This document shows positions 42,476 through 54,400 of a stretch of DNA of 64,000 bases, piece by piece (position 1 is the first letter of the stretch; the number at the start of each line of letters is the position of its first letter). The position numbers and the translations under genes are program-made. Source of the DNA: Flectonema sp. DT1601. Its lineage: Eukaryota; Euglenozoa; Diplonemea; Diplonemida; Diplonemidae. The notes below the pieces were generated by a model that searched no databases, was not told the DNA's origin, and saw only the letters and a list, made by a program, of their open reading frames with translations. The stretch spans positions 372,001-436,000 of the forward strand of contig OZ025850.1 in the NCBI GenBank assembly GCA_964019425.1, read 5' to 3'.

Positions 42476-43127
42476 TCTTCAGTAGGAAGTAAGTAAGATT
42501 TATTTTTGCCTAAGGAAAAATGCTGGATTTTTGTGCCCGAGCAGGTCTAAAAAAGATGGGTAACCATTTTCTTAAAGTATAAAATGTGATGAAAATTCTT
42601 TTTTAGTATGGTTTTGAAATTTAAGTGTATGGTTGCCAACTTAGTAGGTAGTTAAAAAAAAATTCTTCAGAAAAAATCTTTCCTTTATAATATTTTCTGA
42701 AAGATTTATTTTTTTCTACAGATCTCCTAGAAAAGATGGGAACACATAGTTGATCTATCTAAAAGTCTTCATAAATTCCTGTTAACCATTTTCTTAAAAT
42801 ATAAAAAGTGATGAGAAAGAAATTTTGTTAGTAAGTGGTATGGTTTTGAAATTTAGGTGTATGGCTGCCAATTTAGTTAGCAAAAATTTTCTTTTTGAAA
42901 TAATTTTTTCCTTCTTAATGAGTTTTGGGCTTTAGGTGCCAAGCTGTGAAAAAGCAATCTTTGATTTCATTTCTTTTTGGGTAAAGGGTCTTTCCTACAC
43001 AAATAGTTTCAGAACTAACCATTCTTTACAAAACCCAAAATGGCTGTAAACCGTCCAGTTCGACCTTGGGTGAGGGCATTTTTGTTTTTTCTTGATTCTT
43101 TTTCAGGAGGTTGGCCTTTATTAGTGG

Positions 43128-43160
43128 CTCCCCCCCCTTGGGGGGGGTTGGGGGGGGGGC
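43128..43160. other. C/G-run hairpin
   Basis: Eight C, TT, eight G, TT, then ten G followed by C. Can fold as a hairpin or G-quadruplex. The same at 57086-57118 in unit 2 with one more G. Confidence 0.6.
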
Positions 43161-43891
43161 TGCGTTCCGCCATCCCATAGTTCTTCCCACATTTCTATTT
43201 CATTGGAAATAATGAACGATAACCTTATTAATATAACTAAATTCCTATATTCCCATCCCAGGGTCGCACACATTGCAGATACAGGTTCGATAAACCTGTT
43301 GTAAAATACTTCCAAATGTAACAAACAGATATCCTAAGCCACATATCCAATCATCATAAACCTAGCCGTCGTTTTCGTGCTAGCATATTAATATAACAAC
43401 AACTACAGATATCTTTCAGAAAAACAAAAACAAAGGACTTGATAAAACAGGGTGCAGTGTGCATTTTCAGCTAAGGGAGGACATTTTTCATTTGTCGTCC
43501 CGTTGGGACAGAAAAGTAATAAATAAATAGAAAATTGCGAAAGAAAAAATGCGAAAGAAATTGCTTATATATAACGTTTGTTTATTTTTATTTTATTTTT
43601 TTTTTTCATGTTTGATTATTTCCTCTTCATATTATTTTTTTTTTTTTTTCTGCCTCTCCCTTAATCCTGTTCGTTTCTTTGAAACGAAAATTCATTTGAA
43701 TATTATTCCTTGGTCAGCATCTTTCATTGTCGCCCTTTGGGCCTGTTAAAAAAAAAAAAAAAAAAAAAAAAAAGAAAGTTTACATCGGGAGGAATAGGGG
43801 CAGGAGCCAAAAGCTCCCAGCCCGTTACTTCCCACCTTTTCGAAAACTTATTTATAAATAAAAATTGCAGAAAAGTAATAATAATAAAAAG

Positions 43892-43971
43892 TTGCGATAT
43901 CCCAGGGGTAGTAGTATAACCCTCGCCCTGGGGCTGGGTGATCGCTGGTTCGACCCCCTGCCACTGCAATA
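43892..43971 (+). repeat. tRNA-like segment 1 (unit 1)
   Basis: Contains TAGTAGTATAACCCTCGCCC and, 20 nt later, GGTTCGACCCC, close to the tRNA A and B boxes. The acceptor and T stems do not pair properly, so it is not a functional tRNA. Unit 2 has a matching copy at 58143-58222 with TAGTGGTATAACC. Probably a tRNA-derived SINE head. Confidence 0.5.
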
Positions 43972-44146
43972 ACCCATCGCGCCCGTACACGCAATTAGTT
44001 CAAATCCCACGCCCGAAGGGCGTCCAGGGTAGGCACCTGGTAGACTCTCCTACGTTAAGACTGGAGGGAAGGGAAAATGGAAGGATTTCCATAAAGAGGC
44101 TAAGAACACACAAATAAATAAATAAAAAAAAAAAAAAAAATCCGAG

Positions 44147-44217
44147 GGCTGCACAGCCGAGTGGATACCTTAAATCTCTTTGGTAGCCGTGGTAAGGGTT
44201 TAATTCCCAGGCACATT
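44147..44217 (+). repeat. tRNA-like segment 2 (unit 1)
   Basis: AGCCGAGTGGATACC (A-box-like, Leu/Ser type) and GGGTTTAATTCCC (B-box-like). The unit 2 copy at 58347-58419 has the better B box GGGTTCAATTCCC. It is closely similar to the first head of the SINE at 57768-58070. Not a complete tRNA. Confidence 0.55.
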
Positions 44218-44269
44218 TTTTGTGTTTTTCAACCAGAAGAATTAGTAAGAAGAAAGTAGCAAGGAAAAG

Positions 44270-44328
44270 GGTACAAAATTGGACTTAACTTAACGCGAGC
44301 GTAAAGTTAAGTTCAAATTTGTACCCTG
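44270..44328. other. Long hairpin, arms of about 28 bp
   Basis: Both arms start and end with GGGTACAAA / TTTGTACCC, with ACTTAACTT / AAGTTAAGT in the middle. About 25 of 28 positions pair and the loop is only GAGC. In unit 2 (58471-58537) the loop is longer by CAAAGCGAG while the arms are the same. Confidence 0.8.
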
Positions 44329-45434
44329 GACGGGTACCTAGCCAGGGAATAAAAACAGACGTGACTTGGTTGTAAAAATAATGTTTGTTCAGAAAGCTTA
44401 AAAAAAAAAAGTTGTGTGCGAGCAACGCGAGCCTGGAAGGGGTATCTCTAGTCTCCTATATAATTGTCAGCATTGGGGATATTTTGGGTTCTGAGGAAAT
44501 CCACCAAGTCCTGGGCCAGGTACCCAGGCCACGCCTCACCTAATTACACACTAATTCTTCTTTGCATTCCTGCAAGAAGGTCTGGTTCTAAGTGCAACAT
44601 AAGTGTTGACTGGTGCCACGCATTATGGAAAGAAAAGTAGCGTTGCATATTGACCTGTGGCAAGTCGGCGCTACCAAATGACAGCCTGATGATCTACGAC
44701 GGGCGTTTGCAGAAAGAAAATTGCTTTTATTTGCCTTTGTCACGGAATTTTTTTTTTTTTTTTTACCACTTTTTGCGCCACTCACCTCCAAAAAAACATG
44801 AGTACATCTCTTTTTATGGTTATCTCGATCTATCGGCCCCGAAAAGTCTTCACAAATTTCTGGGTGGAGAAAAAAGTTTTGAAGTTGCTTGCCAGTCAAA
44901 ACTTACGCAGCACTGTAAGCTGGCCAGGCCTAGCTACTTCCGTACTGGGAATGGGGCTTCTGTTTCTTCCTGCTAGCAGGCCTGGTGCTAAGTGCTACGT
45001 AATAGTGCCACGCATTACAGTAATTAGCCTTCCTATACTGTATGCACCTGGGAAAGAGAAGTATACTTAATTGAATGAACATGCAGTTAACAAGTCTGAG
45101 ATCACAAAGAAGAATCTACACTGTGGTGCAGATTACTTCTGCGTAGGGGTTGTACCGGGCCGTTTAGATTCGACGGGACACCGGCACCACCAGGTCGCCC
45201 AGAAGTGCTATGTAAGCGCCAGGCCTAGCTACTTCCGTACTGAGAATGGGGCTTCTGTTTCTTCCCGCAAGCAGGCCTGGTGCTAAGTGCTACGTAAGTG
45301 TTGAATGGTGTCACGCATTACGGGAAGAAAGGTAGAGTGTTGCATGTTAACCTGTTATGGTTTAGGCAATTTGGGTTTTAATAAATAATTCCTTTCATTT
45401 TTGCCACCTTTCTGCAAGCCAATGCTTATGTAGC

Positions 45435-48400
45435 ACCCCTGAGCAAATTTTGGCTGCTAATTTTCTTCTTACAAGCAAATCTTAGCTGCTGATTCTCTTC
45501 CCGCAAGCAAATTTTAGCTGCCGATTCTCTTCCCGCAAGCAAATCTTAGCTGCTTATTTTCTTCCTGCAAGCAAATTTTAGCTGCTTATTTTCTTCCCAC
45601 AAGCAAATTTTAGCTGCTTATTTTCTTCCCGCAAGCAAATTTTGGCTGCTGATTCTCTTCCCGCAAGCAAATTTTAGCTGCCGATTCTCTTCCCGCAAGC
45701 AAATTTTAGCTGCTGATTCTCTTCCCGCAAGCAAATTTTAGCTGCCGATTCTCTTCCCACAAGCAAATTTTAGCTGCTTATTTTCTTCCCGCAAGCAAAT
45801 TTTGGCTGCTGATTCTCTTCCCGCAAGCAAATTTTAGCTGCTTATTTTCTTCCCGCAAGCAAATTTTAGCTGCTTATTTTCTTCCCGCAAGCAAATTTTG
45901 GCTGCTGATTCTCTTCCCGCAAGCAAATTTTAGCTGCCGATTCTCTTCCCACAAGCAAATTTTAGCTGCTTATTTTCTTCCCGCAAGCAAATTTTGGCTG
46001 CTGATTCTCTTCCCGCAAGCAAATTTTAGCTGCTTATTTTCTTCCCGCAAGCAAATTTTAGCTGCTTATTTTCTTCCCGCAAGCAAATTTTGGCTGCTGA
46101 TTCTCTTCCCGCAAGCAAATTCTGGCTGCTTATTTTCTTCCCGCAAGCAAATTTTAGCTGCTTATTTTCTTCCCGCAAGCAAATCTTGGCTGCTGATTCT
46201 CTTCCCGCAAGCAAATTTTAGCTGCTTATTTTCTTCCCGCAAGCAAATTTTAGCTGCTTATTTTTTTCCCGCAAGCAAATCTTGGCTGCTGATTCTCTTC
46301 CCGCAAGCAAATTTTAGCTGCCGATTCTCTTCCCGCAAGCAAATTTTATCTGCTGATTCTCTTCCCGCAAGCAAATTTTAGCTGCCGATTCTCTTCCCAC
46401 AAGCAAATTTTAGCTGCTTATTTTCTTCCCGCAAGCAAATTTTGGCTGCTGATTCTCTTCCCGCAAGCAAATTTTAGCTGCTTATTTTCTTCCTGCAAGC
46501 AAATTTTAGCTGCTTATTTTCTTCCCGCAAGCAAATTTTGGCTGCTGATTCTCTTCCCGCAAGCAAATTCTGGCTGCTTATTTTCTTCCCGCAAGCAAAT
46601 TTTAGCTGCTTATTTTCTTCCCGCAAGCAAATCTTGGCTGCTGATTCTCTTCCCGCAAGCAAATTTTAGCTGCTTATTTTCTTCCCGCAAGCAAATCTTG
46701 GCTGCTGATTCTCTTCCCGCAAGCAAATTTTAGCTGCTTATTTTCTTCCCGCAAGCAAATTTTGGCTGCTGATTCTCTTCCCGCAAGCAAATTTTAGCTG
46801 CTTATTTTCTTCCCGCGAGCAAATCCTGGCTGCTTATTTTCTTCCCGCAAGCAAATTTTAGCTGCCGATTCTCTTCTCGCAAGCAAATCTTAGCTGCTTA
46901 TTTTCTTCCTGCAAGCAAATTTTAGCTGCTTATTTTCTTCCCACAAGCAAATTTTAGCTGCTTATTTTCTTCCCGCAAGCAAATTTTAGCTGCTTATTTT
47001 CTTCCCGCAAGCAAATTTTGGCTGCTGATTCTCTTCCCGCAAGCAAATTTTAGCTGCTTATTTTCTTCCCGCAAGCAAATTTTAGCTGCTTATTTTCTTC
47101 CCGCAAGCAAATTTTGGCTGCTGATTCTCTTCCCGCAAGCAAATTCTGGCTGCTTATTTTCTTCCCGCAAGCAAATCTTAGCTGCTTATTTTCTTCCCGC
47201 AAGCAAATTTTAGCTGCTTATTTTCTTCCCGCAAGCAAATTTTGGCTGCTGATTCTCTTCCCGCAAGCAAATTTTGGCTGCTTATTTTCTTCCCGCAAGC
47301 AAATTTTAGCTGCTTATTTTCTTCCCGCGAGCAAATCCTGGCTGCTTATTTTCTTCCCGCAAGCAAATTTTAGCTGCCGATTCTCTTCCCGCAAGCAAAT
47401 CTTAGCTGCTTATTTTCTTCCTGCAAGCAAATTTTAGCTGCTTATTTTCTTCCCACAAGCAAATTTTAGCTGCTTATTTTCTTCCCGCAAGCAAATTTTA
47501 GCTGCTTATTTTCTTCCCGCAAGCAAATTTTAGCTGCTTATTTTCTTCCCGCAAGCAAATCTTGGCTGCTGATTCTCTTCCCGCAAGCAAATCCTGGCTG
47601 CTTATTTTCTTCCCGAAAGCAAATTTTAGCTGCTTATTTTCTTCCCGCAAGCAAATTTTAGCTGCTTATTTTCTTCCTGCAAGCAAATTTTAGCTGCTTA
47701 TTTTCTTCCCGCAAGCAAATTTTGGCTGCTGATTCTCTTCCCGCAAGCAAATTTTAGCTGCCGATTCTCTTCCCACAAGCAAATTTTAGCTGCTTATTTT
47801 CTTCCCGCAAGCAAATTTTGGCTGCTGATTCTCTTCCCGCAAGCAAATTTTAGCTGCTTATTTTCTTCCCGCAAGCAAATTTTAGCTGCTTATTTTCTTC
47901 CCGCAAGCAAATTTTGGCTGCTGATTCTCTTCCCGCAAGCAAATTCTGGCTGCTTATTTTCTTCCCGAAAGCAAATTTTAGCTGCTTATTTTCTTCCCGC
48001 AAGCAAATTTTAGCTGCTTATTTTCTTCCCGCAAGCAAATTTTAGCTGCTTATTTTCTTCCTGCAAGCAAATTTTAGCTGCTTATTTTCTTCCCGCAAGC
48101 AAATTTTGGCTGCTGATTCTCTTCCCGCAAGCAAATTTTAGCTGCCGATTCTCTTCCCACAAGCAAATTTTAGCTGCTTATTTTCTTCCCGCAAGCAAAT
48201 TTTGGCTGCTGATTCTCTTCCCGCAAGCAAATTTTAGCTGCTTATTTTCTTCCCGCAAGCAAATTTTAGCTGCTTATTTTCTTCCCGCAAGCAAATTTTG
48301 GCTGCTGATTCTCTTCCCGCAAGCAAATTCTGGCTGCTTATTTTCTTCCCGCAAGCAAATTTTAGCTGCTTATTTTCTTCCCGCAAGCAAATCTTGGCTG

Positions 48401-51400
48401 CTGATTCTCTTCCCGCAAGCAAATTTTAGCTGCTTATTTTCTTCCCGCAAGCAAATTTTAGCTGCTTATTTTTTTCCCGCAAGCAAATCTTGGCTGCTGA
48501 TTCTCTTCCCGCAAGCAAATTTTAGCTGCCGATTCTCTTCCCGCAAGCAAATTTTATCTGCTGATTCTCTTCCCGCAAGCAAATTTTAGCTGCCGATTCT
48601 CTTCCCACAAGCAAATTTTAGCTGCTTATTTTCTTCCCGCAAGCAAATTTTGGCTGCTGATTCTCTTCCCGCAAGCAAATTTTAGCTGCTTATTTTCTTC
48701 CCGCAAGCAAATTTTAGCTGCTTATTTTCTTCCCGCAAGCAAATTTTGGCTGCTGATTCTCTTCCCGCAAGCAAATTCTGGCTGCTTATTTTCTTCCCGC
48801 AAGTAAATTTTAGCTGCTTATTTTCTTCCCGCAAGCAAATCTTGGCTGCTGATTCTCTTCCCGCAAGCAAATTTTAGCTGCTTATTTTCTTCCCGCAAGC
48901 AAATCTTGGCTGCTGATTCTCTTCCCGCAAGCAAATTTTAGCTGCTTATTTTCTTCCCGCAAGCAAATTTTAGCTGCTTATTTTCTTCCCGCAAGCAAAT
49001 TTTGGCTGCTGATTCTCTTCCCGCAAGCAAATTCTGGCTGCTTATTTTCTTCCCGCAAGTAAATTTTAGCTGCTTATTTTCTTCCCGCAAGCAAATCTTG
49101 GCTGCTGATTCTCTTCCCGCAAGCAAATTTTAGCTGCTTATTTTCTTCCCGCAAGCAAATTTTGGCTGCTGATTCTCTTCCCGCAAGCAAATTTTAGCTG
49201 CTTATTTTCTTCCCGCGAGCAAATCCTGGCTGCTTATTTTCTTCCCGCAAGCAAATTTTAGCTGCCGATTCTCTTCTCGCAAGCAAATCTTAGCTGCTTA
49301 TTTTCTTCCTGCAAGCAAATTTTAGCTGCTTATTTTCTTCCCACAAGCAAATTTTAGCTGCTTATTTTCTTCCCGCAAGCAAATTTTAGCTGCTTATTTT
49401 CTTCCCGCAAGCAAATTTTGGCTGCTGATTCTCTTCCCGCAAGCAAATTTTAGCTGCTTATTTTCTTCCCGCAAGCAAATTTTAGCTGCTTATTTTCTTC
49501 CCGCAAGCAAATTTTGGCTGCTGATTCTCTTCCCGCAAGCAAATTCTGGCTGCTTATTTTCTTCCCGCAAGCAAATCTTAGCTGCTTATTTTCTTCCCGC
49601 AAGCAAATTTTAGCTGCTTATTTTCTTCCCGCAAGCAAATTTTGGCTGCTGATTCTCTTCCCGCAAGCAAATTTTGGCTGCTTATTTTCTTCCCGCAAGC
49701 AAATTTTAGCTGCTTATTTTCTTCCCGCGAGCAAATCCTGGCTGCTTATTTTCTTCCCGCAAGCAAATTTTAGCTGCCGATTCTCTTCCCGCAAGCAAAT
49801 CTTAGCTGCTTATTTTCTTCCTGCAAGCAAATTTTAGCTGCTTATTTTCTTCCCACAAGCAAATTTTAGCTGCTTATTTTCTTCCCGCAAGCAAATTTTA
49901 GCTGCTTATTTTCTTCCCGCAAGCAAATTTTGGCTGCTGATTCTCTTCCCGCAAGCAAATTTTAGCTGCTTATTTTCTTCCCGCAAGCAAATTTTAGCTG
50001 CTTATTTTCTTCCCGCAAGCAAATTTTGGCTGCTGATTCTCTTCCCGCAAGCAAATTCTGGCTGCTTATTTTCTTCCCGCAAGCAAATTTTAGCTGCTTA
50101 TTTTCTTCCCGCAAGCAAATTTTAGCTGCTTATTTTCTTCCCGCAAGCAAATTTTAGCTGCTTATTTTCTTCCTGCAAGCAAATTTTAGCTGCTTATTTT
50201 CTTCCCGCAAGCAAATTTTAGCTGCTTATTTTCTTCCCGCAAGCAAATTCTGGCTGCTTATTTTCTTCCCGCAAGCAAATTTTAGCTGCTTATTTTCTTC
50301 CCGCAAGCAAATTTTAGCTGCTTATTTTCTTCCCGCAAGCAAATTTTGGCTGCTGATTCTCTTCCCGCAAGCAAATTCTGGCTGCTTATTTTCTTCCCGC
50401 AAGCAAATCTTGGCTGCTGATTCTCTTCCCGCAAGCAAATTTTAGCTGCTTATTTTCTTCCCGCAAGCAAATTTTAGCTGCTTATTTTTTTCCCGCAAGC
50501 AAATCTTGGCTGCTGATTCTCTTCCCGCAAGCAAATTTTAGCTGCCGATTCTCTTCCCGCAAGCAAATTTTATCTGCTGATTCTCTTCCCGCAAGCAAAT
50601 TTTAGCTGCCGATTCTCTTCCCACAAGCAAATTTTAGCTGCTTATCTTCTTCCCGCAAGCAAATTTTGGCTGCTGATTCTCTTCCCGCAAGCAAATTTTA
50701 GCTGCTTATTTTCTTCCTGCAAGCAAATTTTAGCTGCTTATTTTCTTCCCGCAAGCAAATTTTGGCTGCTGATTCTCTTCCCGCAAGCAAATTCTGGCTG
50801 CTTATTTTCTTCCCGCAAGCAAATTTTAGCTGCTTATTTTCTTCCCGCAAGCAAATCTTGGCTGCTGATTCTCTTCCCGCAAGCAAATTTTAGCTGCTTA
50901 TTTTCTTCCCGCAAGCAAATCTTGGCTGCTGATTCTCTTCCCGCAAGCAAATTTTAGCTGCTTATTTTCTTCCCGCAAGCAAATTTTGGCTGCTGATTCT
51001 CTTCCCGCAAGCAAATTTTAGCTGCTTATTTTCTTCCCGCGAGCAAATCCTGGCTGCTTATTTTCTTCCCGCAAGCAAATTTTAGCTGCCGATTCTCTTC
51101 TCGCAAGCAAATCTTAGCTGCTTATTTTCTTCCTGCAAGCAAATTTTAGCTGCTTATTTTCTTCCCACAAGCAAATTTTAGCTGCTTATTTTCTTCCCGC
51201 AAGCAAATTTTAGCTGCTTATTTTCTTCCCGCAAGCAAATTTTGGCTGCTGATTCTCTTCCCGCAAGCAAATTTTAGCTGCTTATTTTCTTCCCGCAAGC
51301 AAATTTTAGCTGCTTATTTTCTTCCCGCAAGCAAATTTTGGCTGCTGATTCTCTTCCCGCAAGCAAATTCTGGCTGCTTATTTTCTTCCCGCAAGCAAAT

Positions 51401-54400
51401 CTTAGCTGCTTATTTTCTTCCCGCAAGCAAATTTTAGCTGCTTATTTTCTTCCCGCAAGCAAATTTTGGCTGCTGATTCTCTTCCCGCAAGCAAATTTTG
51501 GCTGCTTATTTTCTTCCCGCAAGCAAATTTTAGCTGCTTATTTTCTTCCCGCGAGCAAATCCTGGCTGCTTATTTTCTTCCCGCAAGCAAATTTTAGCTG
51601 CCGATTCTCTTCCCGCAAGCAAATCTTAGCTGCTTATTTTCTTCCTGCAAGCAAATTTTAGCTGCTTATTTTCTTCCCACAAGCAAATTTTAGCTGCTTA
51701 TTTTCTTCCCGCAAGCAAATTTTAGCTGCTTATTTTCTTCCCGCAAGCAAATTTTAGCTGCTTATTTTCTTCCCGCAAGCAAATTTTGGCTGCTGATTCT
51801 CTTCCCGCAAGCAAATTCTGGCTGCTTATTTTCTTCCCGAAAGCAAATTTTAGCTGCTTATTTTCTTCCCGCAAGCAAATTTTAGCTGCTTATTTTCTTC
51901 CCGCAAGCAAATTTTAGCTGCTTATTTTCTTCCTGCAAGCAAATTTTAGCTGCTTATTTTCTTCCCGCAAGCAAATTTTGGCTGCTGATTCTCTTCCCGC
52001 AAGCAAATTTTAGCTGCCGATTCTCTTCCCACAAGCAAATTTTAGCTGCTTATTTTCTTCCCGCAAGCAAATTTTGGCTGCTGATTCTCTTCCCGCAAGC
52101 AAATTTTAGCTGCTTATTTTCTTCCCGCAAGCAAATTTTAGCTGCTTATTTTCTTCCCGCAAGCAAATTTTGGCTGCTGATTCTCTTCCCGCAAGCAAAT
52201 TCTGGCTGCTTATTTTCTTCCCGAAAGCAAATTTTAGCTGCTTATTTTCTTCCCGCAAGCAAATTTTAGCTGCTTATTTTCTTCCCGCAAGCAAATTTTA
52301 GCTGCTTATTTTCTTCCTGCAAGCAAATTTTAGCTGCTTATTTTCTTCCCGCAAGCAAATTTTGGCTGCTGATTCTCTTCCCGCAAGCAAATTTTAGCTG
52401 CCGATTCTCTTCCCACAAGCAAATTTTAGCTGCTTATTTTCTTCCCGCAAGCAAATTTTGGCTGCTGATTCTCTTCCCGCAAGCAAATTTTAGCTGCTTA
52501 TTTTCTTCCCGCAAGCAAATTTTAGCTGCTTATTTTCTTCCCGCAAGCAAATTTTGGCTGCTGATTCTCTTCCCGCAAGCAAATTCTGGCTGCTTATTTT
52601 CTTCCCGCAAGCAAATTTTAGCTGCTTATTTTCTTCCCGCAAGCGAATCTTGGCTGCTGATTCTCTTCCCGCAAGCAAATTTTAGCTGCTTATTTTCTTC
52701 CCGCAAGCAAATTTTAGCTGCTTATTTTTTTCCCGCAAGCAAATCTTGGCTGCTGATTCTCTTCCCGCAAGCAAATTTTAGCTGCCGATTCTCTTCCCGC
52801 AAGCAAATTTTATCTGCTGATTCTCTTCCCGCAAGCAAATTTTAGCTGCCGATTCTCTTCCCACAAGCAAATTTTAGCTGCTTATTTTCTTCCCGCAAGC
52901 AAATTTTGGCTGCTGATTCTCTTCCCGCAAGCAAATTTTAGCTGCTTATTTTCTTCCCGCAAGCAAATTTTAGCTGCTTATTTTCTTCCCGCAAGCAAAT
53001 TTTGGCTGCTGATTCTCTTCCCGCAAGCAAATTCTGGCTGCTTATTTTCTTCCCGCAAGTAAATTTTAGCTGCTTATTTTCTTCCCGCAAGCAAATCTTG
53101 GCTGCTGATTCTCTTCCCGCAAGCAAATTTTAGCTGCTTATTTTCTTCCCGCAAGCAAATCTTGGCTGCTGATTCTCTTCCCGCAAGCAAATTTTAGCTG
53201 CTTATTTTCTTCCCGCAAGCAAATTTTAGCTGCTTATTTTCTTCCCGCAAGCAAATTTTGGCTGCTGATTCTCTTCCCGCAAGCAAATTCTGGCTGCTTA
53301 TTTTCTTCCCGCAAGTAAATTTTAGCTGCTTATTTTCTTCCCGCAAGCAAATCTTGGCTGCTGATTCTCTTCCCGCAAGCAAATTTTAGCTGCTTATTTT
53401 CTTCCCGCAAGCAAATTTTGGCTGCTGATTCTCTTCCCGCAAGCAAATTTTAGCTGCTTATTTTCTTCCCGCGAGCAAATCCTGGCTGCTTATTTTCTTC
53501 CCGCAAGCAAATTTTAGCTGCCGATTCTCTTCTCGCAAGCAAATCTTAGCTGCTTATTTTCTTCCTGCAAGCAAATTTTAGCTGCTTATTTTCTTCCCAC
53601 AAGCAAATTTTAGCTGCTTATTTTCTTCCCGCAAGCAAATTTTAGCTGCTTATTTTCTTCCCGCAAGCAAATTTTGGCTGCTGATTCTCTTCCCGCAAGC
53701 AAATTTTAGCTGCTTATTTTCTTCCCGCAAGCAAATTTTAGCTGCTTATTTTCTTCCCGCAAGCAAATTTTGGCTGCTGATTCTCTTCCCGCAAGCAAAT
53801 TCTGGCTGCTTATTTTCTTCCCGCAAGCAAATCTTAGCTGCTTATTTTCTTCCCGCAAGCAAATTTTAGCTGCTTATTTTCTTCCCGCAAGCAAATTTTG
53901 GCTGCTGATTCTCTTCCCGCAAGCAAATTTTGGCTGCTTATTTTCTTCCCGCAAGCAAATTTTAGCTGCTTATTTTCTTCCCGCGAGCAAATCCTGGCTG
54001 CTTATTTTCTTCCCGCAAGCAAATTTTAGCTGCCGATTCTCTTCCCGCAAGCAAATCTTAGCTGCTTATTTTCTTCCTGCAAGCAAATTTTAGCTGCTTA
54101 TTTTCTTCCCACAAGCAAATTTTAGCTGCTTATTTTCTTCCCGCAAGCAAATTTTAGCTGCTTATTTTCTTCCCGCAAGCAAATTTTGGCTGCTGATTCT
54201 CTTCCCGCAAGCAAATTTTAGCTGCTTATTTTCTTCCCGCAAGCAAATTTTAGCTGCTTATTTTCTTCCCGCAAGCAAATTTTGGCTGCTGATTCTCTTC
54301 CCGCAAGCAAATTCTGGCTGCTTATTTTCTTCCCGCAAGCAAATTTTAGCTGCTTATTTTCTTCCCGCAAGCAAATTTTAGCTGCTTATTTTCTTCCCGC

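Noticed and set aside
43892-43971. Functional tRNA gene
   Set aside because: A- and B-box-like sequences are present but the acceptor, D and T stems do not pair over the expected lengths; it is kept as tRNA-like.
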